The notes under the pieces were generated by a model, which worked only from the letters and a program-made list of their open reading frames with translations, did not search any database and was not told where the DNA came from. This document shows positions 42,994 through 51,698 of a DNA stretch of 64,000 nucleotides, piece by piece (positions within the stretch are counted from its first letter, which is position 1; each line of letters starts with the position of its first letter). The position numbers and the translations under genes were made by a program. The DNA is from an uncultured Cellulomonas sp. (GTDB lineage: Bacteria > Actinomycetota > Actinomycetes > Actinomycetales > Cellulomonadaceae), in NCBI RefSeq assembly GCF_947494015.1, contig NZ_CANLTL010000003.1, forward strand, positions 124,001 to 188,000, read 5' to 3'.

Positions 42994-44202
42994 GTGGCGC
43001 GCCGGCAGCTGGTCGTCGAGGCCGACGGCGGCTCGCGCGGCAACCCGGGACCCGCCGGCTACGGCGCCCTGGTCCGCGACGCGGTGACCGGCGAGGTGCT
43101 GGCCGAGCGTGCCGACCACCTCGGCGTGGCGTCGAACAACGTGGCCGAGTACTCCGGGCTCGTCGCCGGGCTGCGGGTGGCGATGGAGATCGACCCGCAG
43201 GCGCGGGTCGAGGTGCGGATGGACTCCCGGCTGGTCGTCGAGCAGATGTCGGGCCGCTGGCAGATCAAGCACGAGGACATGCGCCGCCTCGCCGCCGAGG
43301 CGCGGGCCGTCGCCCCCGCGGGGCAGGTCCGCTACACGTGGGTGCCGCGCGCCGAGAACTCTGCCGCGGACGCCCTGGCCAACGAGGCCATGGACCACCG
43401 GGTGCCCGTCGTGCGTGGTCCGGGCGCCGGGCGGACCGCCGCGGACGACGGGTCCGGCTCGGACCTCACGCCCGACCAGCCGCAGCACCGGGCGCAGGAC
43501 CAGGCGCAGGGCGCGGTCGCGGGCAGCGCCGCCACCGGCACGCCGGACCGGCCGGCCGCCGCCGAGCCGCTCACGGTGATCCTGGTCCGGCACGGCGAGA
43601 CGCCCATGACGGTCACCCGGGCGTACTCCGGCTCGTCGGTGGTCGGGCCGTCGCTCACCGAGCGGGGGCGGCAGCAGGCCACCCGTGCCGCTGCGCTGGT
43701 GGAGTCGGTGACGGAGGACGAGTGGGGCGACGTGCCGCCGACCAGCGAGGTGCTCGCCTCGCCGATGACCCGCACCCAGGAGACGGCGGCCGCCATCGCC
43801 GAGCGGCTCGGCCTGCCCGTGCGCACCGAGCCGCTGGTGGCCGAGTGCGACTTCGGGGAGTGGGAGGGGCTCACCGCGGCGCAGATCGACGAGCGCTGGC
43901 CGGGTGAGCTGGAGCGGTGGCACGAGGACGCCAGTGTGCGCGCGCCGGGTGGGGAGTCCATCGAGGACGTCGGCGGGCGGATGCGGACCGCCCTGGAGCT
44001 GCTGCGCGCGGGCGGCGTCGGGCGCACGGTCGTGGTGGTCACCCACTCGGTGTCGGTGCGCTCGGCGGTCGGCGTCGCCATCGGCGCCAACTCCTCCGCG
44101 TGGGCGCGCATCCGGGTCGCGCCCGCGTCGGTGAGCATCATCCGGATGTGGTCGGACGGCAAGAACGAGGTCACCGTCGTCGGGGCGCCGTCGGGCGCCT
44201 GA
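42994..44202 (+). CDS. Bifunctional RNase HI / phosphoglycerate-mutase-type phosphatase (CobC-like)
   Basis: The 402-residue protein joins two enzymes. Residues 1-135 are RNase HI, with the acidic catalytic residues in EADGGSRGNPGPAGYG, NNVAEYSGL, RMDSRLVVEQMSGRW and NSAADALANEA; it should cut RNA in RNA-DNA hybrids. A Gln/Asp/Ala-rich linker of about 50 residues follows. Residues 190-402 are a histidine phosphatase with the phospho-His in LVRHGETPMT and the second His in VVVTHSVSVR. In mycobacteria such fusions can act as alpha-ribazole phosphatase of B12 synthesis. The GTG at 42994 is two bases after the previous stop. Confidence 0.93.
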   Translation: MARRQLVVEADGGSRGNPGPAGYGALVRDAVTGEVLAERADHLGVASNNVAEYSGLVAGLRVAMEIDPQARVEVRMDSRLVVEQMSGRWQIKHEDMRRLAAEARAVAPAGQVRYTWVPRAENSAADALANEAMDHRVPVVRGPGAGRTAADDGSGSDLTPDQPQHRAQDQAQGAVAGSAATGTPDRPAAAEPLTVILVRHGETPMTVTRAYSGSSVVGPSLTERGRQQATRAAALVESVTEDEWGDVPPTSEVLASPMTRTQETAAAIAERLGLPVRTEPLVAECDFGEWEGLTAAQIDERWPGELERWHEDASVRAPGGESIEDVGGRMRTALELLRAGGVGRTVVVVTHSVSVRSAVGVAIGANSSAWARIRVAPASVSIIRMWSDGKNEVTVVGAPSGA

Positions 44203-44250
44203 GCCCGCACGGACGGCACCGGGGGCCCCGGGACGCCCCCCGCGGACCGC

Positions 44251-45060
44251 TCAGGCGACCGTGAGCGTGAGGACGTGCGCCCCGCCGCGCGCCGGCGCGC
44301 GCAGCTCGGCGTCGAGGAGCGGGCCGCCGACCAGGCCGCGGGCGACCTCGAGCAGATCCGACGGCGACGACGGTTCGGGACCGGCGCCGAGCAGGTGGCG
44401 CGTGAGCACACCGCGGGTGTGCTTGGCGTGGTGGGAGACCACCGTCCGCCGCCCGTCGACCTCCCGCAGCACGCGGACGGTCACCCAGGCGGAGCCGGCC
44501 GGGGGGCGCCACGCGGCGGCGTAGGCCGTGGACCGGCAGTCCACGACCAGCCGGCCGACGCGCCTGGGGCCACCGCCCGGCAGTCCGCCGTCGGTCCCGG
44601 CGTCGAGCTCCGCCGACAGCAGCGGGCGCCACGAGCGGGCGAGCGGGCCGACCCCGGGCAGGTCGACCCTCATGGACAGCCGGTAGGCCGGGATGCGGTC
44701 GTCGGGGGACACCAGCCCCCACAGCGCGGAGACCACCCGGACCGACCGCGCCGCCCGGGCGCGGGCGTCGTCGGGCAGCGTGCCGAGGCCCGCGGCGGCG
44801 AACAGCACACCGGTGTAGACCTCGGCCGCCGGCGCCGCGGGCTCCCGGCGCAGACGCGTGTTGCGCTCCACCTCGGGGGCCAGACCGGGGCCCGTGCCGA
44901 GCACCCGGGCGGCGTCGGGGTGCGCGCTGACCTTGGCGAGCGCGTCCAGGACCGCGAGGCGGTGCTCGGTCAGCCGGGGGTGGCTCAACGTCGGGGCGTC
45001 CAACGGTGCGCCGTCCGCGGGTGCGGTCTTGCCCTCCGAGGGCGGCAGCAGCACGAGCAC
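44251..45060 (-). CDS. yaaA: YaaA family peroxide-stress protein
   Basis: The 269-residue protein has the YaaA (DUF328/UPF0246) pattern: the start MLVLLPPSEGKT, then ARVLGTGPGLAPEVERN, EVYTGVLFAAAG, ALWGLVSPDDRIPAYRLSM and VVSHHAKHTRGVLTRHLL. In Escherichia coli YaaA lowers free iron during peroxide stress, and the fold binds DNA. The start is a GTG at 45060; TAGAGT lies 7 bases upstream on the same strand and no Shine-Dalgarno is present, so the message is probably leaderless. Its 3' end faces the RNase HI fusion gene across a GC-rich hairpin region (about 44199-44256). Confidence 0.9.
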   Translation of the reverse strand: MLVLLPPSEGKTAPADGAPLDAPTLSHPRLTEHRLAVLDALAKVSAHPDAARVLGTGPGLAPEVERNTRLRREPAAPAAEVYTGVLFAAAGLGTLPDDARARAARSVRVVSALWGLVSPDDRIPAYRLSMRVDLPGVGPLARSWRPLLSAELDAGTDGGLPGGGPRRVGRLVVDCRSTAYAAAWRPPAGSAWVTVRVLREVDGRRTVVSHHAKHTRGVLTRHLLGAGPEPSSPSDLLEVARGLVGGPLLDAELRAPARGGAHVLTLTVA

Positions 45061-45122
45061 CCGCAGAACTCTAGGCTGCGACGCGCCCGGGGCACGCGGC
45101 CCGCGGGCGGACGGGGGCCGAT

Positions 45123-45509
45123 GTGACGCAGGTCAAGATCTACGGGCGGCGTGACGTCTGGGCGGGACGCCAGCGCGAGGTGTCGGACGCGCTCCAGGCG
45201 GCGCTGGTGACGGCATGGGACCTGCCGGCCGCCAAGCGCTTCCACCGGTTCCTGCTGCTGGACGACGACGACCTCGTCGCACCGGGCCGGTCGCCGGCGT
45301 ACCTGGTCGTGGAGCTCGTCGCCTTCACCGGCCGCAGCGACGCCGCCGTCCGCCGGCTGATGACCGCCCTGAACGACGACGTCGCCCCCGCGCTCGGCCT
45401 CGCGGCGGACGACCTCGAGGCGGTGCTGATCGAGGTGCCCGCGTCCCGGTGGGCGATCCGGGGGGTGGTCGGCGACGAGCTGTCCTTGGACTACCGCGTC
45501 GACGTCTGA
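45123..45509 (+). CDS. Tautomerase-superfamily protein without the usual catalytic proline
   Basis: The 128-residue protein resembles the tautomerase (4-oxalocrotonate tautomerase-like) superfamily: VKIYGRRDVWAGRQREVSDALQAALVTAWDLPAAKRFHRF is the first beta-alpha-beta unit and VVELVAFTGRSDAAVRRLMTALNDD the second. In active members Pro follows the initiator Met and acts as the base; here the start reads VTQVKIYG (GTG, then Thr), so the usual chemistry looks lost. The GTG at 45123 is the only sensible start, since an ATG two bases before runs into TGA. It is divergent from yaaA. Confidence 0.8.
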   Translation: MTQVKIYGRRDVWAGRQREVSDALQAALVTAWDLPAAKRFHRFLLLDDDDLVAPGRSPAYLVVELVAFTGRSDAAVRRLMTALNDDVAPALGLAADDLEAVLIEVPASRWAIRGVVGDELSLDYRVDV

Positions 45510-45575
45510 CGCCCTGCCGCGCCGGTGCCGCCGCTGTGCGCGCGGCGGTGCGCGGTGACCCGGGCGGGACGGCGC

Positions 45576-45581
45576 TAAGGT
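45576..45581 (+). promoter_or_regulatory. -10 box of the RNase P RNA gene
   Basis: TAAGGT ends 6 bases before the predicted 5' end of the RNase P RNA, the right distance for a sigma-70 -10 element. The -35 is not clear. Confidence 0.55.
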
Positions 45582-45587
45582 GGGCTC

Positions 45588-45992
45588 GCGGATGAGCTGG
45601 CCGGGCGGCCGCGTTCCCCGAGGCGCGAGCGGAGGGGACCGAGGAACGTCCGGGCTCCACAGGGCAGGGTGGTGGGTAACTCCCACCCGGGGTGACCCGC
45701 GGGACAGTGCCACAGAAAGCAGACCGCCGGTGCGAGGGCCCTCCGGGGCCTGCGCACCGGTAAGGGTGAAACGGTGGTGTAAGAGACCACCAGCGTGCCG
45801 GGTGACCGGTGCGGCTCGGTAAACCCCACCCGGAGCAAGGTCAGACAGGGAGCGTTCGAGGGCGGCCCGCCCGAGCTCCCGGGTAGACCGCTGGAGGCGT
45901 GCGGCAACGTACGTCGTAGATGGATGGTCGCCACCCGCGCGGGGGCAACCGCGCGCGGGGACAGAACCCGGCGTACAGGCCAGCTCATCCGC
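45588..45992 (+). ncRNA. rnpB: RNase P RNA (type A)
   Basis: This 405-nt gene encodes the catalytic RNA that matures tRNA 5' ends. P1 is formed by GCGGATGAGCTGGCC at the start and GGCCAGCTCATCCGC at the end. Conserved core blocks follow in order: GAGGAACGTCCGGGCTCCAC with ACAGGGCAG, GCCACAGAAAGCAGACCGCC, then GGTAAGGGTGAAACGGTGG, AGGTCAGACAGGG-type blocks and the 3' core ACAGAACCCGGCGTACAGG. The block usually read as GAGGAAAGTCC has C for one A. A loss of function is not implied. Confidence 0.95.
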
Positions 45993-46249
45993 ACTCCTCC
46001 CCGCCCTGACGCCCTGACGTGCAGAGACCTCGCTGGTGCAAGATCCGTCGGGGGCTGCGGCGGCCGCGCTCCGTGCTCGATCGCCGTGCACCGACCTCCA
46101 TCAGCACGACCTGGTCGCCCGCGGTGAGCCGCAGCGCCGCGCATGGCGCGATGCGCCCGGCACCCATCGGACGAACGAGCCCGGCACGTCGGGGTGAAAA
46201 CCCGCCCAGACGTCCGGGAGCCCTGGTCCGACGTGGCAAGGTGACCGGC

Positions 46250-46420
46250 ATGCCCGCGATCGCCTACACCGTCGCAGTCCTGCTCCTGGTCGTGTGTCTC
46301 GTCTCGGCGGCGCTCGGTCGTGGGTCCGCGGCCGGTGACAGTGCCGGCAGGGTGCTCGTGACGACCCTGACCGGCTCCCTCGCGGTCGTCACCTTCGCGA
46401 TCACCGCTGTCACCGCATGA
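46250..46420 (+). CDS. Small membrane protein, 56 residues
   Basis: The short product has two hydrophobic stretches (AYTVAVLLLVVCLVSAAL and VLVTTLTGSLAVVTFAIT) joined by a Gly/Ser/Arg turn, so it is probably a two-helix membrane hairpin. No family is recognised. An AAGG ribosome site lies about 8 bases before the ATG. Its stop overlaps the acetyltransferase start as ATGA, which strongly supports a real coupled gene. The 257-bp gap between rnpB and this gene contains nothing I can identify. Confidence 0.65.
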   Translation: MPAIAYTVAVLLLVVCLVSAALGRGSAAGDSAGRVLVTTLTGSLAVVTFAITAVTA

Positions 46421-46914
46421 GCACGGCAGCACGGGACCTCCTGGTGAACGGCGTGGCCGCGTCCGCGCTGGTCCCCAACAAGCACCGGTGGCGGCTGCTG
46501 CGCGCCTACGGGCTCACCGTCGAGCCGTGCACCGTCGCCGCCGGCGTCTGGATCGGATCCCGCACCGTGACGATCGGCCGCGGGGCCTACGTCAACCGCG
46601 GCGTCATGCTCGACGGGTCCGCGCCCATCAGGATCGGCGCACGGGTCTACATCGGGTTCCAGGCCACCATCATCACCAGCTCCCACGACATCGGCGGCCC
46701 CGAGCGCCGCGCCGGCGCAGCCGCGCCGCTCCCGGTGGTCATCGGGGACGGGGCGTGGATCGGTGCCGCCGCGCGCATCCTGCCCGGCGTGACCATCGGT
46801 GCCGGCGCTGTCGTGGCGGCCGGGGCGGTCGTCACGAAGGACGTAGCGGCGCACACCGTGGTCGCAGGTGTTCCCGCCACCACGGTGCGCGAGCTCGGGC
46901 CGGCCGAGGCCTAG
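46417..46914 (+). CDS. Hexapeptide-repeat acetyltransferase
   Basis: The 165-residue protein has the left-handed beta-helix repeats of maltose/galactoside O-acetyltransferases: VWIGSRTVTIGRGAYVNRGVM, ARVYIGFQATIITSSHDIGG with the catalytic-type His, then VVIGDGAWIGAAARILPGVTIG, GAVVAAGAVVTKDV and the family end VVAGVPATTVREL. It should transfer acetyl from acetyl-CoA to a sugar or similar acceptor. It is coupled by ATGA overlap to the small membrane protein before it, so activity near the membrane on a lipid-linked or wall sugar is plausible but unproven. Confidence 0.88.
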   Translation: MSTAARDLLVNGVAASALVPNKHRWRLLRAYGLTVEPCTVAAGVWIGSRTVTIGRGAYVNRGVMLDGSAPIRIGARVYIGFQATIITSSHDIGGPERRAGAAAPLPVVIGDGAWIGAAARILPGVTIGAGAVVAAGAVVTKDVAAHTVVAGVPATTVRELGPAEA

Positions 46915-46962
46915 CACCGACGACGTGCCGGCGTCCGTCCCGGGCGCCCCGTTGACACCGCG

Positions 46963-46992
46963 GCGCCCCGCCCACGGTGGTGGACGGGGCGC
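46963..46992. terminator. Terminator between acetyltransferase and the antitoxin-like gene
   Basis: A 13-bp stem with one mismatch (GCGCCCCGCCCAC against GTGGACGGGGCGC) and loop GGTG lies 48 bases after the acetyltransferase stop and 14 bases after the end of the converging small gene. Confidence 0.75.
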
Positions 46993-47006
46993 GGCGGGTG
47001 GTCGGG

Positions 47007-47150
47007 CTACCTGCCGATCTTGTCGTCGGCGGACTTCTCCGCCTTGTCGATCTGCGCGCCGCCCTTGCCGCCGGTCTTGGTCTCGGCCGCGTCACCGGCC
47101 TTCTGGATCCCGGCGTCGCTGGCCTTCTCCGTCATGTCGTCCATGCCCAT
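47007..47150 (-). CDS. Small MT0933-like (Rv0909-type) antitoxin-family protein
   Basis: The 47-residue product reads MGMDDMTEKASDAGIQKAGD, then a KTGGKGG turn and IDKAEKSADDKIG. This charged, Lys/Asp-rich pattern with a central KTGGK is typical of the MT0933-like family, named after an antitoxin of Mycobacterium tuberculosis. No toxin gene is adjacent, so a stand-alone stress protein is equally possible. The ATG at 47150 has AAGGAG 8 bases upstream. Confidence 0.7.
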   Translation of the reverse strand: MGMDDMTEKASDAGIQKAGDAAETKTGGKGGAQIDKAEKSADDKIGR

Positions 47151-47271
47151 GTGCTCGCTCCTTCGCTGCTGCCGCCGGGGCGGCCGGTCGGCCTGCCCCG
47201 GCGATCAGTGTCGGACGGCGCGGCCGGTCCCGCACCGCGAGCGCACCGGCGCCCCCGCGCGGCCACCGGCC

Positions 47272-48702
47272 CTAGCTCTGCTCCGCCGCGGGCAGCGCCT
47301 CGCTGACCTCGGTGGGTGCCCTGACGGCGCTCGGCGGGCCGTCGCTCCCGGCGGCGTACTCCACCAACGGCGACGCGCCGTCGGCCCAGCCGGCGAGGAT
47401 CGGCTCGACGATCCGCCAGGCCTCCTCGGCCTCGTGGGCGCGCGCCGACAGCCGGGTGTCGCCGTCCAGGATCGCGAGGATGAGCTGCCCGTACGGGGTC
47501 GGCGCCTGCCGCGGCAGCTCGATGCCCATCGCGACGGTCTCCAGGTCGAACGGGTCGCCCATGCCGTTGATGTTGACGCTCAGCCACATCTGGTCCGGGT
47601 CGAGCTCCAGGCGCAGCTCGTTCGCGTCCGCGCCGGGGAAGACGGAGTCCTCGAGCGGCCGGAAGTGCACGACGACCTCGCGCCGGTCCAGGCCGAGCGC
47701 CTTGCCGGTGCGCAGCCGGAACGGCACGCCCTGCCAGCGCGGGGTGTCCAGGTGCAGGGTCACCTCGGTGTAGGTCTCGATCCCGCGTGCGGGGTCGACC
47801 CCGGGCGCATCGACGTAGGCGCCGACCTGCCGGGTGTCGCCGTTCCTGCTGACCGTTCCGGCCGTGTAGCGGGCACGCACCGTGTGCTGGTCGACGTCGT
47901 CGCGGGTCAGGGTCCGCACGGCCCGCAGCACCTCGACCTTGCGGGCGGACAGGTCCTGCGGGTCCAGGCTGCGCGGCGGCTCCATCGCGATGAGGGTCAG
48001 CATCTGCAGCAGGTGGTTCTGCACCATGTCGCGCAGCGCACCCGAGCGGTCGAAGTACGCCGCCCGCGCCTGGGCGTCGACCGTCTCGTCGAAGACGATG
48101 TCGATGCTCTCGACCTGGTCACGGCTCCACAGCGGCTCCAGGACCCGGTTGGCGAACCGCAACCCGATGATGTTGAGCACCGTCTGCTTGGCCAGGAAGT
48201 GGTCGACCCGGAACACCTGGTCCTCGTCGAGCACCTCGGCGAGCGCGGCGTTGAGCTCGCGCGCGCCGGCGAGGTCCCGCCCGAAGGGCTTCTCGACGAC
48301 CACGCGCAGCGACTCCGGACGGTCCACCTGCCCCAGCGCGGAGATCACCCGCAGGAACAGCACGTGCGGCAGGGCGAGGTACAGCACGACCGGGTCCGGG
48401 CTGCCGCCGTGCTCGGCGAGCGCAGCGGTGAGGGTCGCGGGGTCCGTCACGTCGCCCCGGACGTAGCTGGACCGGCCGACGACGGCGGCGCGCGCCTCGG
48501 CGGCGACCTTGGGGGCGTGGTCGGTCAGGCTCGCCTCGACGTGCGCGCGGAACGACGCGTCGTCATGGTCGTCGTCGGCAACACCCACCAGGCGCACGTC
48601 CTGGTCGAGCAGGTCGCGCTCGACCAGCTGGCCGATCGCCGGCAGCAGGTAGCGGGCGGTGAGGTCGCCGGTGGCGCCCAGGATGATGATGGTCGCACTC
48701 AT
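47272..48702 (-). CDS. zwf: Glucose-6-phosphate dehydrogenase
   Basis: The 476-residue enzyme oxidises glucose-6-phosphate to the lactone and makes NAD(P)H, the first step of the pentose phosphate route. The NAD(P)-binding motif is GATGDLTARYLLPAI at the N-terminus; the active-site region has VVVEKPFGRDLA and FRVDHFLAKQTVLN, with the catalytic His in RVDHF. It stands alone, away from the usual tkt-tal-zwf-opcA cluster, so it may be a second or NAD-preferring copy. The ATG follows GGGGAG. Confidence 0.92.
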   Translation of the reverse strand: MSATIIILGATGDLTARYLLPAIGQLVERDLLDQDVRLVGVADDDHDDASFRAHVEASLTDHAPKVAAEARAAVVGRSSYVRGDVTDPATLTAALAEHGGSPDPVVLYLALPHVLFLRVISALGQVDRPESLRVVVEKPFGRDLAGARELNAALAEVLDEDQVFRVDHFLAKQTVLNIIGLRFANRVLEPLWSRDQVESIDIVFDETVDAQARAAYFDRSGALRDMVQNHLLQMLTLIAMEPPRSLDPQDLSARKVEVLRAVRTLTRDDVDQHTVRARYTAGTVSRNGDTRQVGAYVDAPGVDPARGIETYTEVTLHLDTPRWQGVPFRLRTGKALGLDRREVVVHFRPLEDSVFPGADANELRLELDPDQMWLSVNINGMGDPFDLETVAMGIELPRQAPTPYGQLILAILDGDTRLSARAHEAEEAWRIVEPILAGWADGASPLVEYAAGSDGPPSAVRAPTEVSEALPAAEQS

Positions 48703-48841
48703 CGATGTCTCCCCTCGGTCGCGCGCCCGGGGTGGCGGCGTCCCTCGACCATCCTTGGGGAGGGGGGACCCCGTGTCGCGTCGAGGCGACCGGGCGCGGC
48801 CGCCGCGGGGCGCCCGCCGCGGACGCCGGGTGGCGCCGGGT

Positions 48842-49231
48842 TCAGCCGGCCGCCGCCTGCGCGGCGGCGAGCTGGGCCGGGGTGCTGCGCAGCAGGCAGA
48901 ACTCGTTGCCCTCGGGGTCGGCCAGCACGACCCACGGGACGTCGCCCTGGCCGATGTCGACCCGGCGGGCGCCGTGCGCGAGCAGTCGCGCGAGCTCGTG
49001 CGCCTGGTCCGACCCGTCCGGTGGTCGCACGTCCAGGTGCAGCCGGTTCTTGACCGACTTCGCCTCCGGAACCCGCAGGAAGAGCAGCTCGGGCAGGCCC
49101 GACCCGAGCTGGACCGCGACCTCGTCGTCGTCGGCGGCGTCGAGCGTGCCGCCCACCACCCCCTGCCACCACGTGGCCTGCGCGAGCGGGTCGAGGGCGT
49201 CGACGGCGAGCTGGCTGATCACGAGAGGCAT
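48842..49231 (-). CDS. VOC-superfamily (glyoxalase-like) protein
   Basis: The 129-residue product has two beta-alpha-beta-beta-beta modules of the vicinal-oxygen-chelate fold (LAVDALDPLAQATWWQGVVGG; NRLHLDVRPPDGSDQAHELARLL; WVVLADPEGNEFCLL). The last motif, DPEGNEFCL, carries the Glu that binds metal in active members. The substrate is unknown; families of this kind include antibiotic-resistance and dioxygenase-like proteins. It is divergent from the small gene at 49345. Confidence 0.85.
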   Translation of the reverse strand: MPLVISQLAVDALDPLAQATWWQGVVGGTLDAADDDEVAVQLGSGLPELLFLRVPEAKSVKNRLHLDVRPPDGSDQAHELARLLAHGARRVDIGQGDVPWVVLADPEGNEFCLLRSTPAQLAAAQAAAG

Positions 49232-49344
49232 GCGGCGACGGTAGCGAGCCGCCGCCGGCCGGCGCACCCCGTGGGGCCGTGCGCATCGCCGGCGCCGCCC
49301 CCGTCGTGTCGCGGACGACGCCGGCTCGCGACACGATGAACGCC

Positions 49345-49590
49345 ATGACGACCTACCACGCCCGACTCAACGCACCCATCGGCGGACGCGCCCTCGAGGC
49401 CTTCGAGGCCGAGGTGGACGCCCTGCCCGGCGACTTCACCCGCGGCCCCGTCGGTGACGTCCAGGGACAGACCGCGACCGTGCTGGTCACCTTCGAGGCG
49501 GACGACGAGACGGACGCCGAGCGCCGGCTCGGCCTCATGGTCACCGAGCTCGCCGGCGCGACCGGCCACCTCGTGCAGACGTCCGACTGA
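49345..49590 (+). CDS. Small hypothetical protein, 81 residues
   Basis: I do not recognise the family. The product ([20 protein letters not shown], then [20 protein letters not shown] and [20 protein letters not shown]) looks like a single ferredoxin-like alpha/beta unit. An ATG three codons upstream is an alternative start; neither has a ribosome site. Codon bias supports coding. Confidence 0.55.
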   Translation: MTTYHARLNAPIGGRALEAFEAEVDALPGDFTRGPVGDVQGQTATVLVTFEADDETDAERRLGLMVTELAGATGHLVQTSD

Positions 49591-49704
49591 CCGCACCGAC
49601 GACCGCACCGTTCGACCGCACCGATCGAGGTCCGCACCTCGACCCGCTCGTCGACGTCGTGCCGGCGCCTGTCCACCGGGCGCCGGCACGGCCCGCCGCA
49701 CCCG

Positions 49705-50505
49705 CTACGGGGCGTTCTCGCCCGGGACGGTGACCCCGGCCGCCCGCGCCGCGAGCGCGGCAGCGCCCACGATGCCCGCGGCGTTGCGCAGCTGGGCGGG
49801 CACGATCGGGGCCCGCAGGTGCAGCAGCGGCAGGAACTTCTCGTGGTGCTTGCTCACCCCGCCGCCGACGACGATCAGGTCGGGCCAGAGCAGGTCCTCG
49901 ACCACGGCGTAGTAGCGCTGCAGGCGCTGGGCCCACTCCTCCCAGGACAGGTCGTCGCGCTCGCGGGCCGACTCCGCGGCCTGCGTCTCGGCGTCGTGCC
50001 CGTCGATCTCCAGGTGCCCCAGCTCCAGGTTGGGCACCAGCACGCCCTCGACCACCATGGCCGTGCCGATGCCGGTCCCCAGGGTGGTGAGCAGGGTGAC
50101 CCCGCGCGACCCGCGGGCGGCGCCGTGGACCGCCTCGGCGTACCCGGCGGCGTCGGCGTCGTTCACGGCCACGACCGGCCGGCCGAGCGCCTGCCCGACG
50201 ACGTGCTCGATGTTCGTGCCGATCCACGAGCTGTCCACGTTGGCGGCGCTGCGCGCGACGCCGTGCTGGACGACCGCCGGGAACGTGACCCCCACCGGGA
50301 CGTCGTCGGGCAGGTCGAACGAGCGCACCACCTCGGCGACGACGCGCGCGACGTTGTCCGGGGTCGACTCGTCCGGGGTCGGGATGCGCACGCGGTCCGC
50401 GGCGAACTCGCCGGTGCGCAGGTCGACCGGGGCGCCCTTGATGCCGCTCCCGCCGATGTCGATCCCGAAGGCCGTGGGTGTGGTGTCGTCCTTGTCTTTG
50501 CTCAT
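49705..50505 (-). CDS. ppgK: Polyphosphate glucokinase
   Basis: The 266-residue ROK-family kinase phosphorylates glucose using inorganic polyphosphate (and usually ATP). It shows the phosphate-binding [20 protein letters not shown], the sugar-binding region [26 protein letters not shown] and [13 protein letters not shown], in the actinobacterial PPGK form. The ATG overlaps the map stop (ATGA), so it is translated from the map message. With Zwf it channels glucose into the pentose phosphate route. Confidence 0.93.
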   Translation of the reverse strand: MSKDKDDTTPTAFGIDIGGSGIKGAPVDLRTGEFAADRVRIPTPDESTPDNVARVVAEVVRSFDLPDDVPVGVTFPAVVQHGVARSAANVDSSWIGTNIEHVVGQALGRPVVAVNDADAAGYAEAVHGAARGSRGVTLLTTLGTGIGTAMVVEGVLVPNLELGHLEIDGHDAETQAAESARERDDLSWEEWAQRLQRYYAVVEDLLWPDLIVVGGGVSKHHEKFLPLLHLRAPIVPAQLRNAAGIVGAAALAARAAGVTVPGENAP

Positions 50506-51398
50506 GGCAGGGTCAGGATCTCCGCTCCGGTGTCGGTGACGAGAAGGGTGTGCTCGAACTGGGCGGTGAGACTGCGGTCCGCGGTCAGGACGGTCCAGCC
50601 GTCGTCCCACTGGGTCCACTCGTGGGTGCCCAGGGTGAGCATCGGCTCGATGGTGAACACCATGCCGGGCTCGATCACCGTGTCGTACATCGGCGCGGCG
50701 TCGTAGTGCGGGATCACCAGTCCGCTGTGGAAGCTCTCCCCGACGCCGTGCCCGGTGTAGTCCCGGACGACGCCGTAGCCGAACCGGCGGGCGTACTTCT
50801 CGATGACCCGCCCGATGACGTTGACCTCACGGCCGGGGACGACCGCCTTGATGGCGCGCGCGAGCGACTCCTCGGTGCGCGAGACCAGCAGCGCCGTCTC
50901 CTCGGCCAGCTCGCCCACGCCGAAGGTCGCGTTGTTGTCCCCGTGCACACCCCCGATGTAGGCGGTGACGTCGACGTTGACGATGTCGCCGTCGAGAAGC
51001 ACGGTGGAGTCGGGGATGCCGTGGCAGATCACCTCGTTCACCGACGTGCACAGCGACTTGGGGAAGCCGCGGTACCCGAGCGTGGAGGGGTAGGCGCCGT
51101 GGTCGAGCAGGAACTCGTGGCCGACCCGGTCCAGCTCGTCGGTGGTCACCCCCGGCCGGACGGCCCGGCCCACCTCGGCCAGCGCCTGCGCCGCGATCCG
51201 CGCCGCGACCCGGATCCGCTCGACCACCTCGGGGCTCTTGACGTCGCTGCCGGTGAACGGCGTCGGCGCGGGTCGCCCGACGTACTCGGGACGCTCGATC
51301 GACGCCGGCACCGGCCGGCGGGGGGACACCCTGCCCGGCGTGACCGGCCGGCTCGTGGTGCTCCTCGTGGTGCTCCTCGTGGTGCTCGGGGACGACAT
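50502..51398 (-). CDS. map: Methionine aminopeptidase, type I
   Basis: The 298-residue enzyme removes the initiator methionine. All five metal ligands can be placed: two Asp in [17 protein letters not shown], His in [11 protein letters not shown], Glu in FTIEPML and Glu in [10 protein letters not shown]. Residues 1-50 form an N-terminal extension, as in actinobacterial MapB, that starts with an STTR repeat encoded by a 12-bp tandem repeat. It is first in a two-gene operon with ppgK. A downstream start would drop the repeat, but no better ribosome site was seen. Confidence 0.93.
   Translation of the reverse strand: MSSPSTTRSTTRSTTSRPVTPGRVSPRRPVPASIERPEYVGRPAPTPFTGSDVKSPEVVERIRVAARIAAQALAEVGRAVRPGVTTDELDRVGHEFLLDHGAYPSTLGYRGFPKSLCTSVNEVICHGIPDSTVLLDGDIVNVDVTAYIGGVHGDNNATFGVGELAEETALLVSRTEESLARAIKAVVPGREVNVIGRVIEKYARRFGYGVVRDYTGHGVGESFHSGLVIPHYDAAPMYDTVIEPGMVFTIEPMLTLGTHEWTQWDDGWTVLTADRSLTAQFEHTLLVTDTGAEILTLP
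51352..51387. repeat. 12-bp in-frame tandem repeat at the start of map
   Basis: CTCGTGGTGCTC (plus strand) occurs three times in a row and encodes STTR-type units at residues 5-16 of methionine aminopeptidase. Being a multiple of three, copy-number change would keep the frame. Confidence 0.8.
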
Positions 51399-51463
51399 GG
51401 CTGGCAGTCTACGAGGGGACGGACCGACCGGTCGGACGGACGCCAGGCGGCGAGGGGACGACG

Positions 51464-51640
51464 ATGACCGAGGGTGAGACCGAGTACTGGTACAACACCG
51501 CCACGCACGAGGTCGAGGAGGGCCGACGCAGCTCGTGGCGCAACCTCATGGGTCCCTACCCGACCCGCGCAGCGGCCCAGGCGGCGCTCGACCTCGCGGC
51601 CGCCCGCACCGAGGCGTGGGACGAGGAGGACCGGCGCTGA
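51464..51640 (+). CDS. Small SPOR-like protein, 58 residues
   Basis: The short product reads [20 protein letters not shown], then [20 protein letters not shown] and EAWDEEDRR. The YWYN, GPYPT and A-A-L pattern is that of small SPOR-like proteins found in this place in actinobacteria. Its function is unknown and there is no signal peptide. GAGGGG lies about 8 bases before the ATG. It is divergent from map and convergent with panB. Confidence 0.8.
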   Translation: MTEGETEYWYNTATHEVEEGRRSSWRNLMGPYPTRAAAQAALDLAAARTEAWDEEDRR

Positions 51641-51698
51641 CCCGCGCGGCGCACCCGGCGTGGGCGCTGCCGGCGGCCGGGGGCCGGAGCCGTGCGCG

